64,000 nt of DNA from an uncultured Atopobiaceae bacterium (GCA_944320975.1 CALUJM010000003.1:1-64000); one strand, 5' to 3'; positions 8,525-17,851 are shown, counted from the stretch's first letter. Translations and numbers: made by a program. Notes: generated by a model not told the origin, from the sequence alone.

Positions 8525-9735
8525 CGCCCGAGCGCGAGGTCTATCTGGACTACGCGGCGGCGACGCCGGTGGACCCGGAGGTCGCCGCCGCGATGATGCC
8601 CTATCTCACCGAGCGGTTCTGGAACCCTTCGGCGCCCTACGCCCGGGCCCGCGAGGTGCGCGACGACGTCGAGCGCGCCCGCGGGACCATCGCCCGCCTC
8701 ATCGGCGCGCGTCCCGACAACCTGGTCTTCACGGCGGGAGCGACCGAGGCCAACAACCTCGCTTTCGCCGCGGTGGAGGGACACGTGGTCGTGGACGCCA
8801 TCGAGCACGAGAGCGTGCTCGCGTGCGCCGCGACGCATGCCCGCAAGACCGTGCGGGTGGGGGCGGACGGCCTGGTGGACCCCGCCGTCGTTGCGCGGGC
8901 CATCCGCCCGGACACCGAGCTCGTCTCGGTGGAGCTCGCAAACGGCGAGGTCGGCTGCGTCCAGCCCGTGCGCGAGATCGCGCGCGTGGTGGGCGAGGAG
9001 CGGGCTCGTCGCCTCGAGGCAGGAGAACGTGCACCCATCTACCTGCACAGCGATGCCTCTCAGGCCGCCGGCGCGCTCTCCGTGAACGTGAGCTCGCTCG
9101 GCGTGGACCTGCTCACGCTCTCTGCCGCCAAGATCTACGGACCCAAGCAGGTGGGCCTGCTGTGGGCCTCCGACGACGTGCGGCTGCGACCGCTGGTCTT
9201 CGGCGGCGGGCAGGAGGGCGGCGTGCGCTCGGGCACGGAGAACGTGGCCGGCGTGGTGGGCTTCGCGCGCGCGATGGAGCTCGCCCGCGATCGGCGCGGC
9301 GAGGAGGCCCGCCGCCTGGCGGCGCTGCGCGAGCGCCTGCTCGAGGGCATCCGCGGGCGCATCCCCTGGGCCGTGGTCTCGGGCCCGCGCTCGCCCAAGC
9401 GGCGGCTCCCGGGCCTGCTGCACGTGTCGTTCGCGGGGATCGAGGCGCGCCGGATCGTGATCGCGCTCGAGCGGGCGGGCGTGAGCGCGGGGACGGGTTC
9501 TGCCTGCGCGGCGAGCCGCATGCGCGTGAGCCACGTCCTCGAGGCGATCGGCATGCCGCGCCCGCTCGCCGAGGGGAGCCTGCGCCTCACGCTGGGCCGC
9601 CCCACGACCGAGGAGGACGTCGACTACGCCGCCGCCGCGATCGCGGATGCCGTGCGGGCCGAGGCCGCGCGCCTGGGTCTCGACGACGCCGGGCAGGCCG
9701 CGCGCGTGGCCGACCTTCTCGGAGGGTGGCGTTGA
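8521..9735 (+). CDS. Cysteine desulfurase (class I, IscS/NifS family)
   Basis: PLP enzyme that removes sulfur from cysteine and forms an enzyme persulfide for tRNA thiolation and Fe-S assembly. The 404-residue protein has the family order: YLDYAAATPV at the N-terminus, the TAGATEANN cofactor segment, HSDASQAAG, the PLP-lysine region SAAKIYGPKQVG, and the mobile catalytic loop SAGTGSACAAS with its Cys. The following gene, overlapping by one base, is mnmA, whose product needs persulfide sulfur, so delivery for 2-thiouridine synthesis is the likely main task. No iscU-like scaffold gene is nearby. Confidence 0.93.
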   Translation: MTPEREVYLDYAAATPVDPEVAAAMMPYLTERFWNPSAPYARAREVRDDVERARGTIARLIGARPDNLVFTAGATEANNLAFAAVEGHVVVDAIEHESVLACAATHARKTVRVGADGLVDPAVVARAIRPDTELVSVELANGEVGCVQPVREIARVVGEERARRLEAGERAPIYLHSDASQAAGALSVNVSSLGVDLLTLSAAKIYGPKQVGLLWASDDVRLRPLVFGGGQEGGVRSGTENVAGVVGFARAMELARDRRGEEARRLAALRERLLEGIRGRIPWAVVSGPRSPKRRLPGLLHVSFAGIEARRIVIALERAGVSAGTGSACAASRMRVSHVLEAIGMPRPLAEGSLRLTLGRPTTEEDVDYAAAAIADAVRAEAARLGLDDAGQAARVADLLGGWR

Positions 9736-10811
9736 TGGGCTCCGCCGCGCGCGGCGCGCGCGTCTTCTGTGGGCTCTCGGGCGGCGTTGACTCGGCGCTC
9801 GCCTGCGCGCTGCTGCTGGAGCAGGGTTATGACGTCACGGCAGTCTACATGCGCAACTGGTCGCGTGACCTGCCGGGCTTTCGCTGCCCGTGGGCGGACG
9901 ACCTCGCCGACGCCGAGCGCGTCGCCGTGACGCTGGGCATCGAGCTCGAGGTCTGGGACTGCGAGGCCGAGTACCAGGCGACCGTGGTGGACTACCTCGT
10001 GGACGCCTACGCTCACGGCCGCACACCCAACCCCGACGTCATGTGCAACCAGACGATCAAGTTCGGCACCTTCCTCGAGCGCGCTCTCGCCGAGGGGGCC
10101 GACTTCGTGGCGACGGGCCACTACGGCCGCGTCGCTCGCGGCGGGGACGGGCGCACGGTCCTTTTGCGCGCCCTCGACGAGCATAAGGACCAGACCTACT
10201 TCCTCTGGCGCGTTGGCGAGGAGGCGCTCTCGCGCGCGCTGCTGCCGGTGGGGGAGGTTCGCGACAAGGCCGAGGTGCGTCGCATGTGCGCCGAGCGCGG
10301 TCTCGGCGTGGAGGCCAAGCCGGACTCCGACGGCATCTGCTTCGTGGGGCCGGTGGGCATCCGGACCTTCCTGCTGGACGCACTCGAGCGGCGCGCCGGC
10401 GACGTCGTCGAGCGGGAGACCGGGCGCGTGCTCGGCCGCCACGACGGCGCGTTCCTCTTCACCGTGGGCCAGCGCAAGGGACTCGACCTGGGTGGTGGCC
10501 CGGCGCGCTACGTCGTCTCCACCGACGTGGAGAAGAACGTTGTCTACGTCACCGCTGACCGCATGAGCCCTGCGCTCTTCACGCGCAAGATCGAGCTCGA
10601 TGACGCCCGCTGGATCGCGGGCGAGCCGCCGGCGCCGGGTCGCTACCTCGTGCGGACCCGCCATACCGGCGAGCTTCGCGAGGCCTCGCTTGACCTCGGC
10701 GGCGCGGAGCCCGTGTTGCGCTTTGACGAACCCGTCCGCCGCGTGGCCCCCGGCCAGTCCGCCGTGCTCTACGATGGCATTCGCTGCCTCGGCGGCGGCA
10801 TCGTGCACTGA
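9735..10811 (+). CDS. mnmA: tRNA-specific 2-thiouridylase MnmA
   Basis: Adenylates and thiolates U34 in the tRNAs for Lys, Glu and Gln. The 358-residue protein has the PP-loop SGGVDS near residue 15, NPDVMCNQTIKFG with the first catalytic Cys, ATGHYGR, DQTYFL, and GICFVG with the second Cys. The ATG shares its A with the preceding TGA stop and follows GGAGGG. The stop codon is followed at once by the 98-bp palindrome at 10812-10909, which may serve as transcript end. Confidence 0.95.
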   Translation: MGSAARGARVFCGLSGGVDSALACALLLEQGYDVTAVYMRNWSRDLPGFRCPWADDLADAERVAVTLGIELEVWDCEAEYQATVVDYLVDAYAHGRTPNPDVMCNQTIKFGTFLERALAEGADFVATGHYGRVARGGDGRTVLLRALDEHKDQTYFLWRVGEEALSRALLPVGEVRDKAEVRRMCAERGLGVEAKPDSDGICFVGPVGIRTFLLDALERRAGDVVERETGRVLGRHDGAFLFTVGQRKGLDLGGGPARYVVSTDVEKNVVYVTADRMSPALFTRKIELDDARWIAGEPPAPGRYLVRTRHTGELREASLDLGGAEPVLRFDEPVRRVAPGQSAVLYDGIRCLGGGIVH

Positions 10812-10909
10812 GGCGGCGGGGGTGTCCCATTTGGGGACAGGATACTTTTGGGACACACACGTGCGTGTCCCAAAAGTATCCTGTCCCCAAATGGGACACC
10901 CCCGCCGCC
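10812..10909 (+). repeat. 98-bp near-perfect palindrome with GGGGACAG core
   Basis: The two 49-base arms meet at 10860/10861 and differ at one position. The arms include TTTGGGGACAGGATACTTTT and its complement. The palindrome starts on the base after the mnmA stop and ends 13 bases before the ybaK ribosome binding site. No T run follows, so it is not a classic terminator. It is the longest member of the GGGACAG-core hairpins in this window. Confidence 0.9.
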
Positions 10910-10931
10910 ACGCTCCCAGAAGGAGGAGCCC

Positions 10932-11411
10932 ATGTCCATAGAGCGCGCCCGTGCGCACCTCGCGCAGTTCGGGCTGGCCGGGAAGATCCGCGAGTTCGAC
11001 GCCTCGAGCGCCACGGTGGAGCTCGCCGCGGCGGCGGTGGGGGTGGAGCCCGCGCGCATCGCCAAGACGCTTAGCTTCATGGTGGGGGAGACCCCGACGC
11101 TCATCCTCTTCGCCGGCGACGCCCGCGTCAACAACCAGGCGTTCAAGGCGACCTTCCACACCAAGGCCAAGATGCTCTCGGCCGACCAGGCCTCCGAGCT
11201 CATCGGCCACGCGGTGGGCGGGGTGTGCCCGTTCGGCGTCAAACCCGGGGTGGAGGTCTTTCTCGACGAGTCTCTGCGCCGCTTCGACACGGTGTGGCCC
11301 GCCGCCGGGAGCTCCAACTCGGCCATCGAGCTCACCTGCGAGGAGCTCGAGCGCATCTCCGGCGCGCGCGGCTGGGTCGACGTGGGCAAGGGCTGGAGAG
11401 AGGGAGAATAG
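10932..11411 (+). CDS. ybaK: YbaK/ProX-type aminoacyl-tRNA deacylase
   Basis: Probably hydrolyses mischarged tRNA, typically Cys-tRNA(Pro). The 159-residue protein shows family features: AKTLSFMVG with the conserved Lys, the NNQAFKATFHTKAKML segment, and GHAVGGVCPFGVK near residue 100, where many homologues have GGVSPFG. The ATG at 10932 follows AAGGAGGAGCCC. The gene is probably transcribed on its own, since the long palindrome separates it from mnmA. Confidence 0.88.
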   Translation: MSIERARAHLAQFGLAGKIREFDASSATVELAAAAVGVEPARIAKTLSFMVGETPTLILFAGDARVNNQAFKATFHTKAKMLSADQASELIGHAVGGVCPFGVKPGVEVFLDESLRRFDTVWPAAGSSNSAIELTCEELERISGARGWVDVGKGWREGE

Positions 11412-11501
11412 CGGGAGACGCGCCCGGCATGTCCCCGCAGCGCCGCCCGCCGCGCTACACTAGGCTGATGGTTCTTATCGGCACGTCGTCTGGAGCGCTC
11501 G

Positions 11502-12869
11502 GTGGCAGCAGAGCAGGACCCCACAACGAAGGCCAAGGCGCCCAAGAAGGTCGCCCTCAAGGTCTCCGCCGTTCGCTCGGTCTCGGCCGAGGACAGCGCT
11601 GCGGACAAGAAGTCAATGGGGCAGGTCCGCAAGACCGTCATCTTCCTGGGCTTTGTCGCCGTCGCCTACGCGCTCTACCTCGTCTTCACCGGGCAGGTGG
11701 ACGAGTTCGTGTCGTCGCTCGCCGGCGTGGACATGAGCTGGATCGTGGCCGGCGTCATCTGCTTCCTGTTCTACTACGTCTTCGGCATCCTCGCCTACGT
11801 GCTCTCCGTCGCGGCCGACCCGGACTGCCCCGTGGGCATCCGCGACCTCATGAGCGTCGAGGCCTCGGGCGTCTTCTTCATGCGCCTGACGCCCAACAGC
11901 GCCGGTGCGCCTCCCGCCCAGATCTTCCGCCTCACGCGCGCGGGCATGTCCGCCGGCGCCGCGAGCGCCCTCAACTTCACGCGCACCATCATCTACGAGA
12001 CCGGCGAGGGCGTCTTCGCCGCGATCATGCTCATCTTCTGCGGCAGCTACTTCTACGAGACCTTCGGCGACGTCACGCTCATCGGCCTCTTCCTCTTTGG
12101 CTTCAAGGTCGTGCAGGTGGTGGGCTTTGTCGCCCTGTGCCTGCTGCCCAAGCCGGTCATGGCCATCGGCAACTGGGCGCTGCGCTTCGCCAACCGCCGC
12201 AAGTGGCTCAAGGACGACAAGTACGAGAAGTACTATGGCGTCGTCAACACCCAGGTCATGGAGTTCTCCCGCGCCTTCAAGCGCGCGGCCGCGAACGTTC
12301 CCGAGATGCTCGCCACGATGGGCGTGACGCTGCTGCAGCTGGGCTGCATGTACGCGCTGCCGTACTTCGTGCTGCGCTCCTTCGGGGAGCCCGCCGACTT
12401 CCTCGTGTGCCTGGCGAGCGGCTCGATGCTCGAGCTGCTGGTCAACGCGGTGCCGCTGCCGGGCGGCGCGGGCGGCGCCGAGGTGGGCTTCGCCTACCTG
12501 TTCCAGGACATGTACGGCGTGCACCTCACGGCCGGCTTCGTGATCTGGCGCGCGATCGAGTACCTGCTGCCCGTGATCATCGCCGCCCCGTGCATGGGCC
12601 TGCGCTCCACAAGCGGGGAGTCCATCAACCGGCGCGCCAAGCGCGTCTGGAAGCGCGTCCGCGGCTTCGTGAGCGGCAAGGGCTCCGGCAGCAAGAAGCG
12701 CGGCGCCGCGCGCGGCGGAGTCACCGTGAAGCCCGGGGCCAAGAAGAAGGCCGGGTCCGCGGGCGGCGCCAAGAAGGCGGCCGCTTCCGACGTCGAGGCC
12801 CGCATCGCAGCCGGCAAGGCCGCCGCCGCGGCCAAGAAGGCGGCTGCCGAGGCCGCGGAGAAGCAGTAG
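11502..12869 (+). CDS. Flippase-like (LPG synthase TM / YbhN family) membrane protein with basic Lys/Ala-rich tail
   Basis: 455 residues. About 40 charged N-terminal residues precede six to eight hydrophobic segments between about 45 and 375. The order resembles the flippase-like domain of lysylphosphatidylglycerol synthases: a conserved RLTPNSAGAPPAQIFRL stretch near residue 130 and PLPGGAGGAEVGFAYLF near residue 320. There is no C-terminal aminoacyltransferase domain, so it resembles stand-alone family members. The last ~75 residues are low-complexity and rich in Lys, Ala and Gly, resembling histone-like tails. The GTG at 11502 follows GGAGC. Its lipid substrate cannot be told from sequence. 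Confidence 0.8.
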   Translation: MAAEQDPTTKAKAPKKVALKVSAVRSVSAEDSAADKKSMGQVRKTVIFLGFVAVAYALYLVFTGQVDEFVSSLAGVDMSWIVAGVICFLFYYVFGILAYVLSVAADPDCPVGIRDLMSVEASGVFFMRLTPNSAGAPPAQIFRLTRAGMSAGAASALNFTRTIIYETGEGVFAAIMLIFCGSYFYETFGDVTLIGLFLFGFKVVQVVGFVALCLLPKPVMAIGNWALRFANRRKWLKDDKYEKYYGVVNTQVMEFSRAFKRAAANVPEMLATMGVTLLQLGCMYALPYFVLRSFGEPADFLVCLASGSMLELLVNAVPLPGGAGGAEVGFAYLFQDMYGVHLTAGFVIWRAIEYLLPVIIAAPCMGLRSTSGESINRRAKRVWKRVRGFVSGKGSGSKKRGAARGGVTVKPGAKKKAGSAGGAKKAAASDVEARIAAGKAAAAAKKAAAEAAEKQ

Positions 12870-12903
12870 GACGCCATCCTCGCCGGCAGACGGGGACGTT
12901 CTC

Positions 12904-13045
12904 GAGGGTATGTACACCGCCCGTTCAGGGTATGCACACCGCCTCGACCGCACGTTCTTCTCGGTAGCTCATCTGCCTGCGCGTTTGCAACCAATCCAAA
13001 ACTGCCAGGTGTACATACCCTCACGGGCAGGTGTACACACCCTCT
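12904..13045 (+). repeat. Four-unit palindromic element with AGGGTATGTACACC words
   Basis: Two direct units (AGGGTATGTACACC near 12905, AGGGTATGCACACC near 12928) are followed by two inverted units (GGTGTACATACCCT at 13008, GGTGTACACACCCT near 13030). The two-direct plus two-inverted plan matches the GGTGCC family, but the word is different. A GTTCTTCTCGG word lies inside (about 12954) and GCGAGAAGAACGG just outside (about 13050). Confidence 0.8.
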
Positions 13046-13098
13046 CACGGGGCGAGAAGAACGGATGGGTCCCCGACGAGAAGGGAAGCTGCGCATAC

Positions 13099-13130
13099 GA
13101 AAACAGCTCAGAGCCAACATGCTCTGAGCT
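13099..13130 (-). terminator. Terminator after tRNA-Val
   Basis: On the minus strand, a perfect AGCTCAGAGC/GCTCTGAGCT stem with a 6-base loop is followed by GTTTT, just downstream of the tRNA. Confidence 0.85.
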
Positions 13131-13139
13131 GCGAAGATT

Positions 13140-13214
13140 TGGTGGGCGCTACAAGATTTGAACTTGTGACCTCTTCCGTGTCAGGGAAGCGCTCTCCCCC
13201 TGAGCTAAGCGCCC
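13140..13214 (-). tRNA. tRNA-Val (anticodon GAC)
   Basis: 75 bases including CCA on the minus strand. Acceptor stem GGGCGCT/AGCGCCC, D arm with AGCTCAGGGGG, anticodon stem CTTCC/GGAAG enclosing CTGACAC (anticodon GAC), and T loop GTTCAAAT. Confidence 0.96.
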
Positions 13215-13255
13215 TTATGTCGTTCCGCTGCGTTGGGGACCGCAGCGCGAGGGAT

Positions 13256-13285
13256 ATAATAGCAAGAGTCGGCATTCGAATGCAA
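13256..13285 (-). promoter_or_regulatory. Promoter of tRNA-Val
   Basis: On the minus strand TTGCAT (13285-13280) and TATTAT (13261-13256) with 18-base spacing. Confidence 0.75.
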
Positions 13286-13331
13286 GCCCCATTTTGGACT
13301 TTTTTCCGGATGGGGCTGAGTGCGGCCCCGC

Positions 13332-15512
13332 CTACTCGACCTTGCTCGCAAACTCCAGGTACGTGATCTGGGCGAGGTCGTCGTAGGCGGCCGGCAGGGA
13401 GGCGTCCTCCTCCTCGAGCGGCATCCACGTCCCGTCGGCGAGCTCGGTCCCGACGAGGCTGAGGGCGCGAATCTCGCCGCGCGCAGCCAGCTGGGCCTTC
13501 TGATAGTCCGTCAGGGGCGCGCCGGCGGCGTCGAGCGCCATGGCGGCGAGATACGACGGGCTCGACGGATCCGTCGCGGCGCCCGTCCCCCCGCTGCCGG
13601 CGACGCCGTAGTTCGCCCAGATGGTGTAGGTGGTGGAGTAGACGAGGCGCGCTGCCTGCGCCTCGTCGGCGTCCGGGAGCAGCGCGGCGGCGAGCTCGTT
13701 GGAGAAGTCGGGCTGGTGGTCGCCGAAGAAGATGACGATGACCGGCCGGTCGAGCGTCGCGAGCTCGGAGACGAAGCGCTCGAGGTCGCGGTCGGAGGCG
13801 CTGATGCAGGCGAGGTACTCTCCCAGCTCCGCGGTGGTCTGGGCGTCGAGGCCGGCGGGCTCGTAGCCGGGGAGGTCCTCGATCGGCACGTTGCTCTGCA
13901 GGTAGCCGCCGTGGTTCTGCATGGTCACGTCGAAGATGAACTGCGGCTGGTCGTCCTCGCGCAGCAGCTCGAGGATCTTGCCGTAGGTCTCGCCGTCGGA
14001 GACGGCGCCGTGATAGAACGAGACGCCCTCGAACTCCTGGTCGCCGGTGCCGGTCTTGAAGTCGTCGTAGGAGAGGAACTCGTCGAATCCGAGCGCCTCG
14101 TACACGGTCGAGCGGTTCCAGTTGCCCGGCTGGTTGGGGTGAATCGCGGTCGTGGTGTAGCCGAGCTCCGAGAGCTGCGCGGGCAGGCTCGGCGACTGCT
14201 CGAGGTCGTAGAGCATGAAGGGGTACTTGCCGTTGCCCACGTAGGCGAGCGGCACGCCCGTGAGGAGCTCGAACTCCGTGTTGCACGTGCCCCCGCCCAG
14301 GACCGAGACCGCGAGGCTGCCGCTGCCGACGGTGCGGGGGTCCGACGCCCAGGACCGGTAGAACGTGGGCCCCGCGTAGCCCACGCCCAGCCCGTCGTAG
14401 ATCGAGAGGTCGGAGAAAGTCTCGTTCATGATGCACACGATGCTCGGCCGCACCTGGTCGAACTGCTCCTCGGCCGCGGCCCTCTCGGGGGACGAGCCCC
14501 TGCCCGCGTCGTAGGCGGCGGCATAGGCGCCCTCGGTCTGCGCCGCGGCTTCGTCCGAGTAGCCTTGGGGCCGCTCGATGGGGAGGTCCTGGGCCACCTT
14601 GATGAAGGAGGGGAGGAACCCGTGGCTCTCGTAGGACGAGAGCGAGTTCCAGTAGGCGATCTCGAGGCCGTACGCCTCGCCGAAGTCCGTGGAGACCACG
14701 CCCCACAGGCATCCGGCGGCGACGAGCGCGGCCGCGGCGTTGCCCAGGACGTTCCTGCGGAGGTCCTCGCGCGCGGCGCAGCGGGACGGGACCACGAACG
14801 CGCAGGCCGCCGTCGCCAGCAGCGCCGCCGCCGTCCCGAGGGCGACGAGGTGGTTGACGGAGAACACGTAGCCCCCGCTCACCTCCGCCGCGGTCCCGAG
14901 GGCGAGCAGGTCGTTGGGAAGAATCGCCGCCTCCTTGAACCGGGCCACGAAGTACTGGGCGACGCCCGTGACCCAGAGCGCCCAGACGCCCGCCGCGACA
15001 CCGGCGCCGCGGCGCTGGGAGACAAAGAAGAGCAGGACGAGAAATACCAGGATGATCAGGGCCTCGAGCGCCGAGAAGGTCGGCCCCATCGAGAGGATGG
15101 AGCCGTTCCACGGCAGCTCGAGCGCGACCCACCCGAGGGCGCACGAGAAGATGACGCAGCCCGCCGCCGCGGCCGCGCGCAGCGCCTCGGTGCGGGCGCG
15201 CCACGTCTCGCCGCGCCCCGCGAGACGGTCCAGCGCGTCGAGGGCGGGCCTTCTCAGCAGGGCGCACGCCCCTTCGACGAGCGCCGCGGCGGAGAGGATC
15301 GCGAGCGTCAGGCCGTCGTGTGCGCGCTCGTAGAGCCCGAGGGAGGACATGAGGGCGCAGGCGAGCAGCGCGAGCGCCGCGGGGACGGCCCATGCGAGGT
15401 CCCAGGGCCGCGGCCGCGCCCCTCGGTCGAGGTCTCGGCGCACGACGAGGACGACGCCCGCGACGAGCAGGCCGAGGGCGACGATCGGTATGAGCGGGGT
15501 GGACTCCAGCAC
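13332..15512 (-). CDS. LTA-synthase-like sulfatase, membrane anchored (first of two)
   Basis: 726 residues. About five to seven N-terminal hydrophobic segments (to about 260) are followed by an extracytoplasmic alkaline-phosphatase-superfamily domain. Catalytic signatures are visible: NETFSDLS near residue 360, whose Thr is the expected phosphoglycerol acceptor, a CNTEFELLTG segment, and FFGDHQP near the C-terminus for metal binding. It probably transfers glycerol-phosphate-type groups to a cell-surface polymer or lipid. The GTG start at 15512 is supported by GGAGGAACC. It is downstream of and in tandem with a paralogue (70-base gap), so the two are likely co-transcribed. The exact substrate is unknown. 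Confidence 0.87.
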   Translation of the reverse strand: MLESTPLIPIVALGLLVAGVVLVVRRDLDRGARPRPWDLAWAVPAALALLACALMSSLGLYERAHDGLTLAILSAAALVEGACALLRRPALDALDRLAGRGETWRARTEALRAAAAAGCVIFSCALGWVALELPWNGSILSMGPTFSALEALIILVFLVLLFFVSQRRGAGVAAGVWALWVTGVAQYFVARFKEAAILPNDLLALGTAAEVSGGYVFSVNHLVALGTAAALLATAACAFVVPSRCAAREDLRRNVLGNAAAALVAAGCLWGVVSTDFGEAYGLEIAYWNSLSSYESHGFLPSFIKVAQDLPIERPQGYSDEAAAQTEGAYAAAYDAGRGSSPERAAAEEQFDQVRPSIVCIMNETFSDLSIYDGLGVGYAGPTFYRSWASDPRTVGSGSLAVSVLGGGTCNTEFELLTGVPLAYVGNGKYPFMLYDLEQSPSLPAQLSELGYTTTAIHPNQPGNWNRSTVYEALGFDEFLSYDDFKTGTGDQEFEGVSFYHGAVSDGETYGKILELLREDDQPQFIFDVTMQNHGGYLQSNVPIEDLPGYEPAGLDAQTTAELGEYLACISASDRDLERFVSELATLDRPVIVIFFGDHQPDFSNELAAALLPDADEAQAARLVYSTTYTIWANYGVAGSGGTGAATDPSSPSYLAAMALDAAGAPLTDYQKAQLAARGEIRALSLVGTELADGTWMPLEEEDASLPAAYDDLAQITYLEFASKVE

Positions 15513-15582
15513 GGTTCCTCCGGACGACGGGGCATGGCCAACCCTCTCATACTACGCCATCCGCGCTGGGGCCTCTCAAGCC

Positions 15583-17697
15583 TCACTTCAGCTTGCCGGC
15601 AAACTCCAGATACGCCATGTCCGCCAGGTCGGCGTAGGAGGCGGGGAGCCCTTCGGCGTCGCTTCCGGCGGCGAGCCACGACCCGTCGGCCAGGCGCGTG
15701 CCCACCAGGCTCAGCGCGGGGAGCTCCCCCCGCACGACGAGCTCGGCCTTCTGATAGTCGCTGAGCGGCGCGCCGACGGCCTCGTTCAGCAGGACACCGA
15801 GGAAGCAGATCGACGTGTCGTTCTTCTCGGCCCTCTGGTCGTTGCCGGCGACGTCGTAGTTGGCCCAGATGACGTAGGTGGTCTCGTGGATGCGCAGGCT
15901 GTGCTCGAGCGCGTCCTCGTTCGTGTAGAGCGCGTCGTTGACGATCGTGGAGAGCGCGGGCTGGTGGTCGCCGAAGAACAGGAGCACCACCGGCCGGTCG
16001 AGGTCGCGCAGCTCGTCGATGAACTCCGCGAGCGCGCGGTCCGACTCCTCGATGCACGCCAGGTACTCGGAGAGCCGGTCGTTGTCGTAGCTGCTCATGC
16101 CGTCGACGGCGTACCCGGTGACCTCGCCGATGTTCTCCTGGTCGTAGGCGGAGTGGTTCTGCATGGTCACGTCGAAGATGAACTGCGGGCCGTCGTCGGC
16201 CTCCAGCAGCTCGAGGATCTTGTCGTAGGTCGCCGCGTCGGAGACGCCGCTGTGAAAGGTCTCGGCGTCCTCGAAGTCGTCGATGCAGAGGAATTCGTCG
16301 AAACCGAGCGCCTCGTAGACGCGGTTGCGGTTCCAGTTGGTGGCGTAGTTGGGGTGCATCGCCGTGGTAGCGTAGCCCAGCTCGGAGAACTGCTTGGCGA
16401 GGCTCGGCGCCTCGGAGAGGTCGTAGAGCGAGTAGGGGTACTTGCCGTCGCCCACGTAGGCGAGGGGGATGCCGGTGAGCAGCTCGAACTCGGAGTTGCA
16501 GGTGCCGCCGCCCAGTACCGAGACCGCGAGGTCGCCGGTCATGAGGGAGTCGCTCAGCGAGTTGTAGCGCGCGGGCCCCTCGTAGCCCCACTCCTCGCCG
16601 CCGAGCACGGAGAGGTCGGCGAAGGTCTCGTTCATGATGCAGATGACGGTGGGCCTGACCTCCTCGAACTGCTCTTCGGCCACGGTGCGCCGCACCGAGG
16701 CGCCGTCGCCGGCGTCGTACTCGGCCGCGTAGGAGGCCTCGGTCGCGCGGGCCTGCGCCTCGTCGTAGCCCTCCGGGCGCTCGATGGGCAGGTCCTGAGC
16801 CACGGCGACGAAGGTGGTGAGAAATCCCTGGCGCTCGTAGTAGTCGAGCGCATACCAGTACTCCATGCTCACGCCGAGGTCGTCGAAGTAGTTGGGGACG
16901 GTCACGCCCGCGCCGAGCGCGGCGAGGGCCACGAGCGCGCACCCTAGGTTCGCGAGCCAGCGTCGCGCTGCGCTCTCCGTCGTCTCGGCGCGGGCCGCGA
17001 ACACGAGCGCGGAGGCCGCCGACGCGAGCATCACGCAGGAGAGGCCCAGGAGCACGGCGCCGTTCACCGCGTAGACGTAGTTGCCGCTCACGGCCGCGGC
17101 GGTCTCGAGGACGAAGAGGTCGTTGGGCAGGATCGCCGACGCCTTGAAGCGCGCGACGAAGTACTGCGCGAGGCCGATGCCCCAGCAGATGAAGGCTCCC
17201 AGCGCAAGGCCGGCGCCGTGGCGCTGGAAGAGGAAGAACAGGACGAGAAGGGCCCCGAGGATGATGCTCGCCTCGATGGCGGCGTAGTTGAGGGCGATGG
17301 AGAGCGCGGTGGCGTTGTAGGTCAGCTCCAGGGCGAGAAACCCGAGGACCACGCAGGCGAGCACGGCGACCACGGCGACGAGCGCGCGCGTGGGGGCTCC
17401 CGACCCCGGCGCCCTTCTCGCCCGCTCGGCGACCCATGCCGCGAAGCGACCCCGCCCGAGCGCCGCCGCGCCGGCGACCAGGGCCGACGCGCACAGGACG
17501 GCGAGCTCGCCCGCGCCGCCCTCGTAGAGGCCCAGGGCGCACCACCCCGTGGCGAGCGCGAGGCCCGTCGCGGGGACGACGAGCCAGCAGAGCGTGCGCG
17601 CGGAGGGCCGGCTGCCCCGGGCGCGGCGCCGCCGCACGTAGAGGATTGCTGCCAGGGCGAGAAGGACGAGCGTGGCGAGGGGGAGTGCGACGAGCAT
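15583..17697 (-). CDS. LTA-synthase-like sulfatase, membrane anchored (second of two)
   Basis: 704 residues, a paralogue of the neighbouring 13332-15512 gene with the same plan: N-terminal hydrophobic segments, then a sulfatase domain with NETFADLS near residue 355, CNSEFELLTGIPLAYVG, AMHPNYATNWNRNRVYEALG and FFGDHQP. Two ATGs lie close together (17703 and 17697). The second is preferred because AAAGGA is 5 to 6 bases from it but touches the first. It is the promoter-proximal gene of the pair. Two family members side by side suggests one may prime and the other extend a polymer, as in some Listeria-like systems; that is inference. Confidence 0.87.
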   Translation of the reverse strand: MLVALPLATLVLLALAAILYVRRRRARGSRPSARTLCWLVVPATGLALATGWCALGLYEGGAGELAVLCASALVAGAAALGRGRFAAWVAERARRAPGSGAPTRALVAVVAVLACVVLGFLALELTYNATALSIALNYAAIEASIILGALLVLFFLFQRHGAGLALGAFICWGIGLAQYFVARFKASAILPNDLFVLETAAAVSGNYVYAVNGAVLLGLSCVMLASAASALVFAARAETTESAARRWLANLGCALVALAALGAGVTVPNYFDDLGVSMEYWYALDYYERQGFLTTFVAVAQDLPIERPEGYDEAQARATEASYAAEYDAGDGASVRRTVAEEQFEEVRPTVICIMNETFADLSVLGGEEWGYEGPARYNSLSDSLMTGDLAVSVLGGGTCNSEFELLTGIPLAYVGDGKYPYSLYDLSEAPSLAKQFSELGYATTAMHPNYATNWNRNRVYEALGFDEFLCIDDFEDAETFHSGVSDAATYDKILELLEADDGPQFIFDVTMQNHSAYDQENIGEVTGYAVDGMSSYDNDRLSEYLACIEESDRALAEFIDELRDLDRPVVLLFFGDHQPALSTIVNDALYTNEDALEHSLRIHETTYVIWANYDVAGNDQRAEKNDTSICFLGVLLNEAVGAPLSDYQKAELVVRGELPALSLVGTRLADGSWLAAGSDAEGLPASYADLADMAYLEFAGKLK

Positions 17698-17851
17698 CTT
17701 CATCCTTTGATAACGCGGGACTTACATGGTCCTTATGATAGGCGTTCGCGCGCGGCGCCCCAAAATCTCCCGGTTCCTGAGAGGGGTCCTTCTCGCTTGC
17801 CCGCCCCGCGCTCCGCCGGCCCCGCCCCGCACGCCACCGGCCCCGCCCCAT

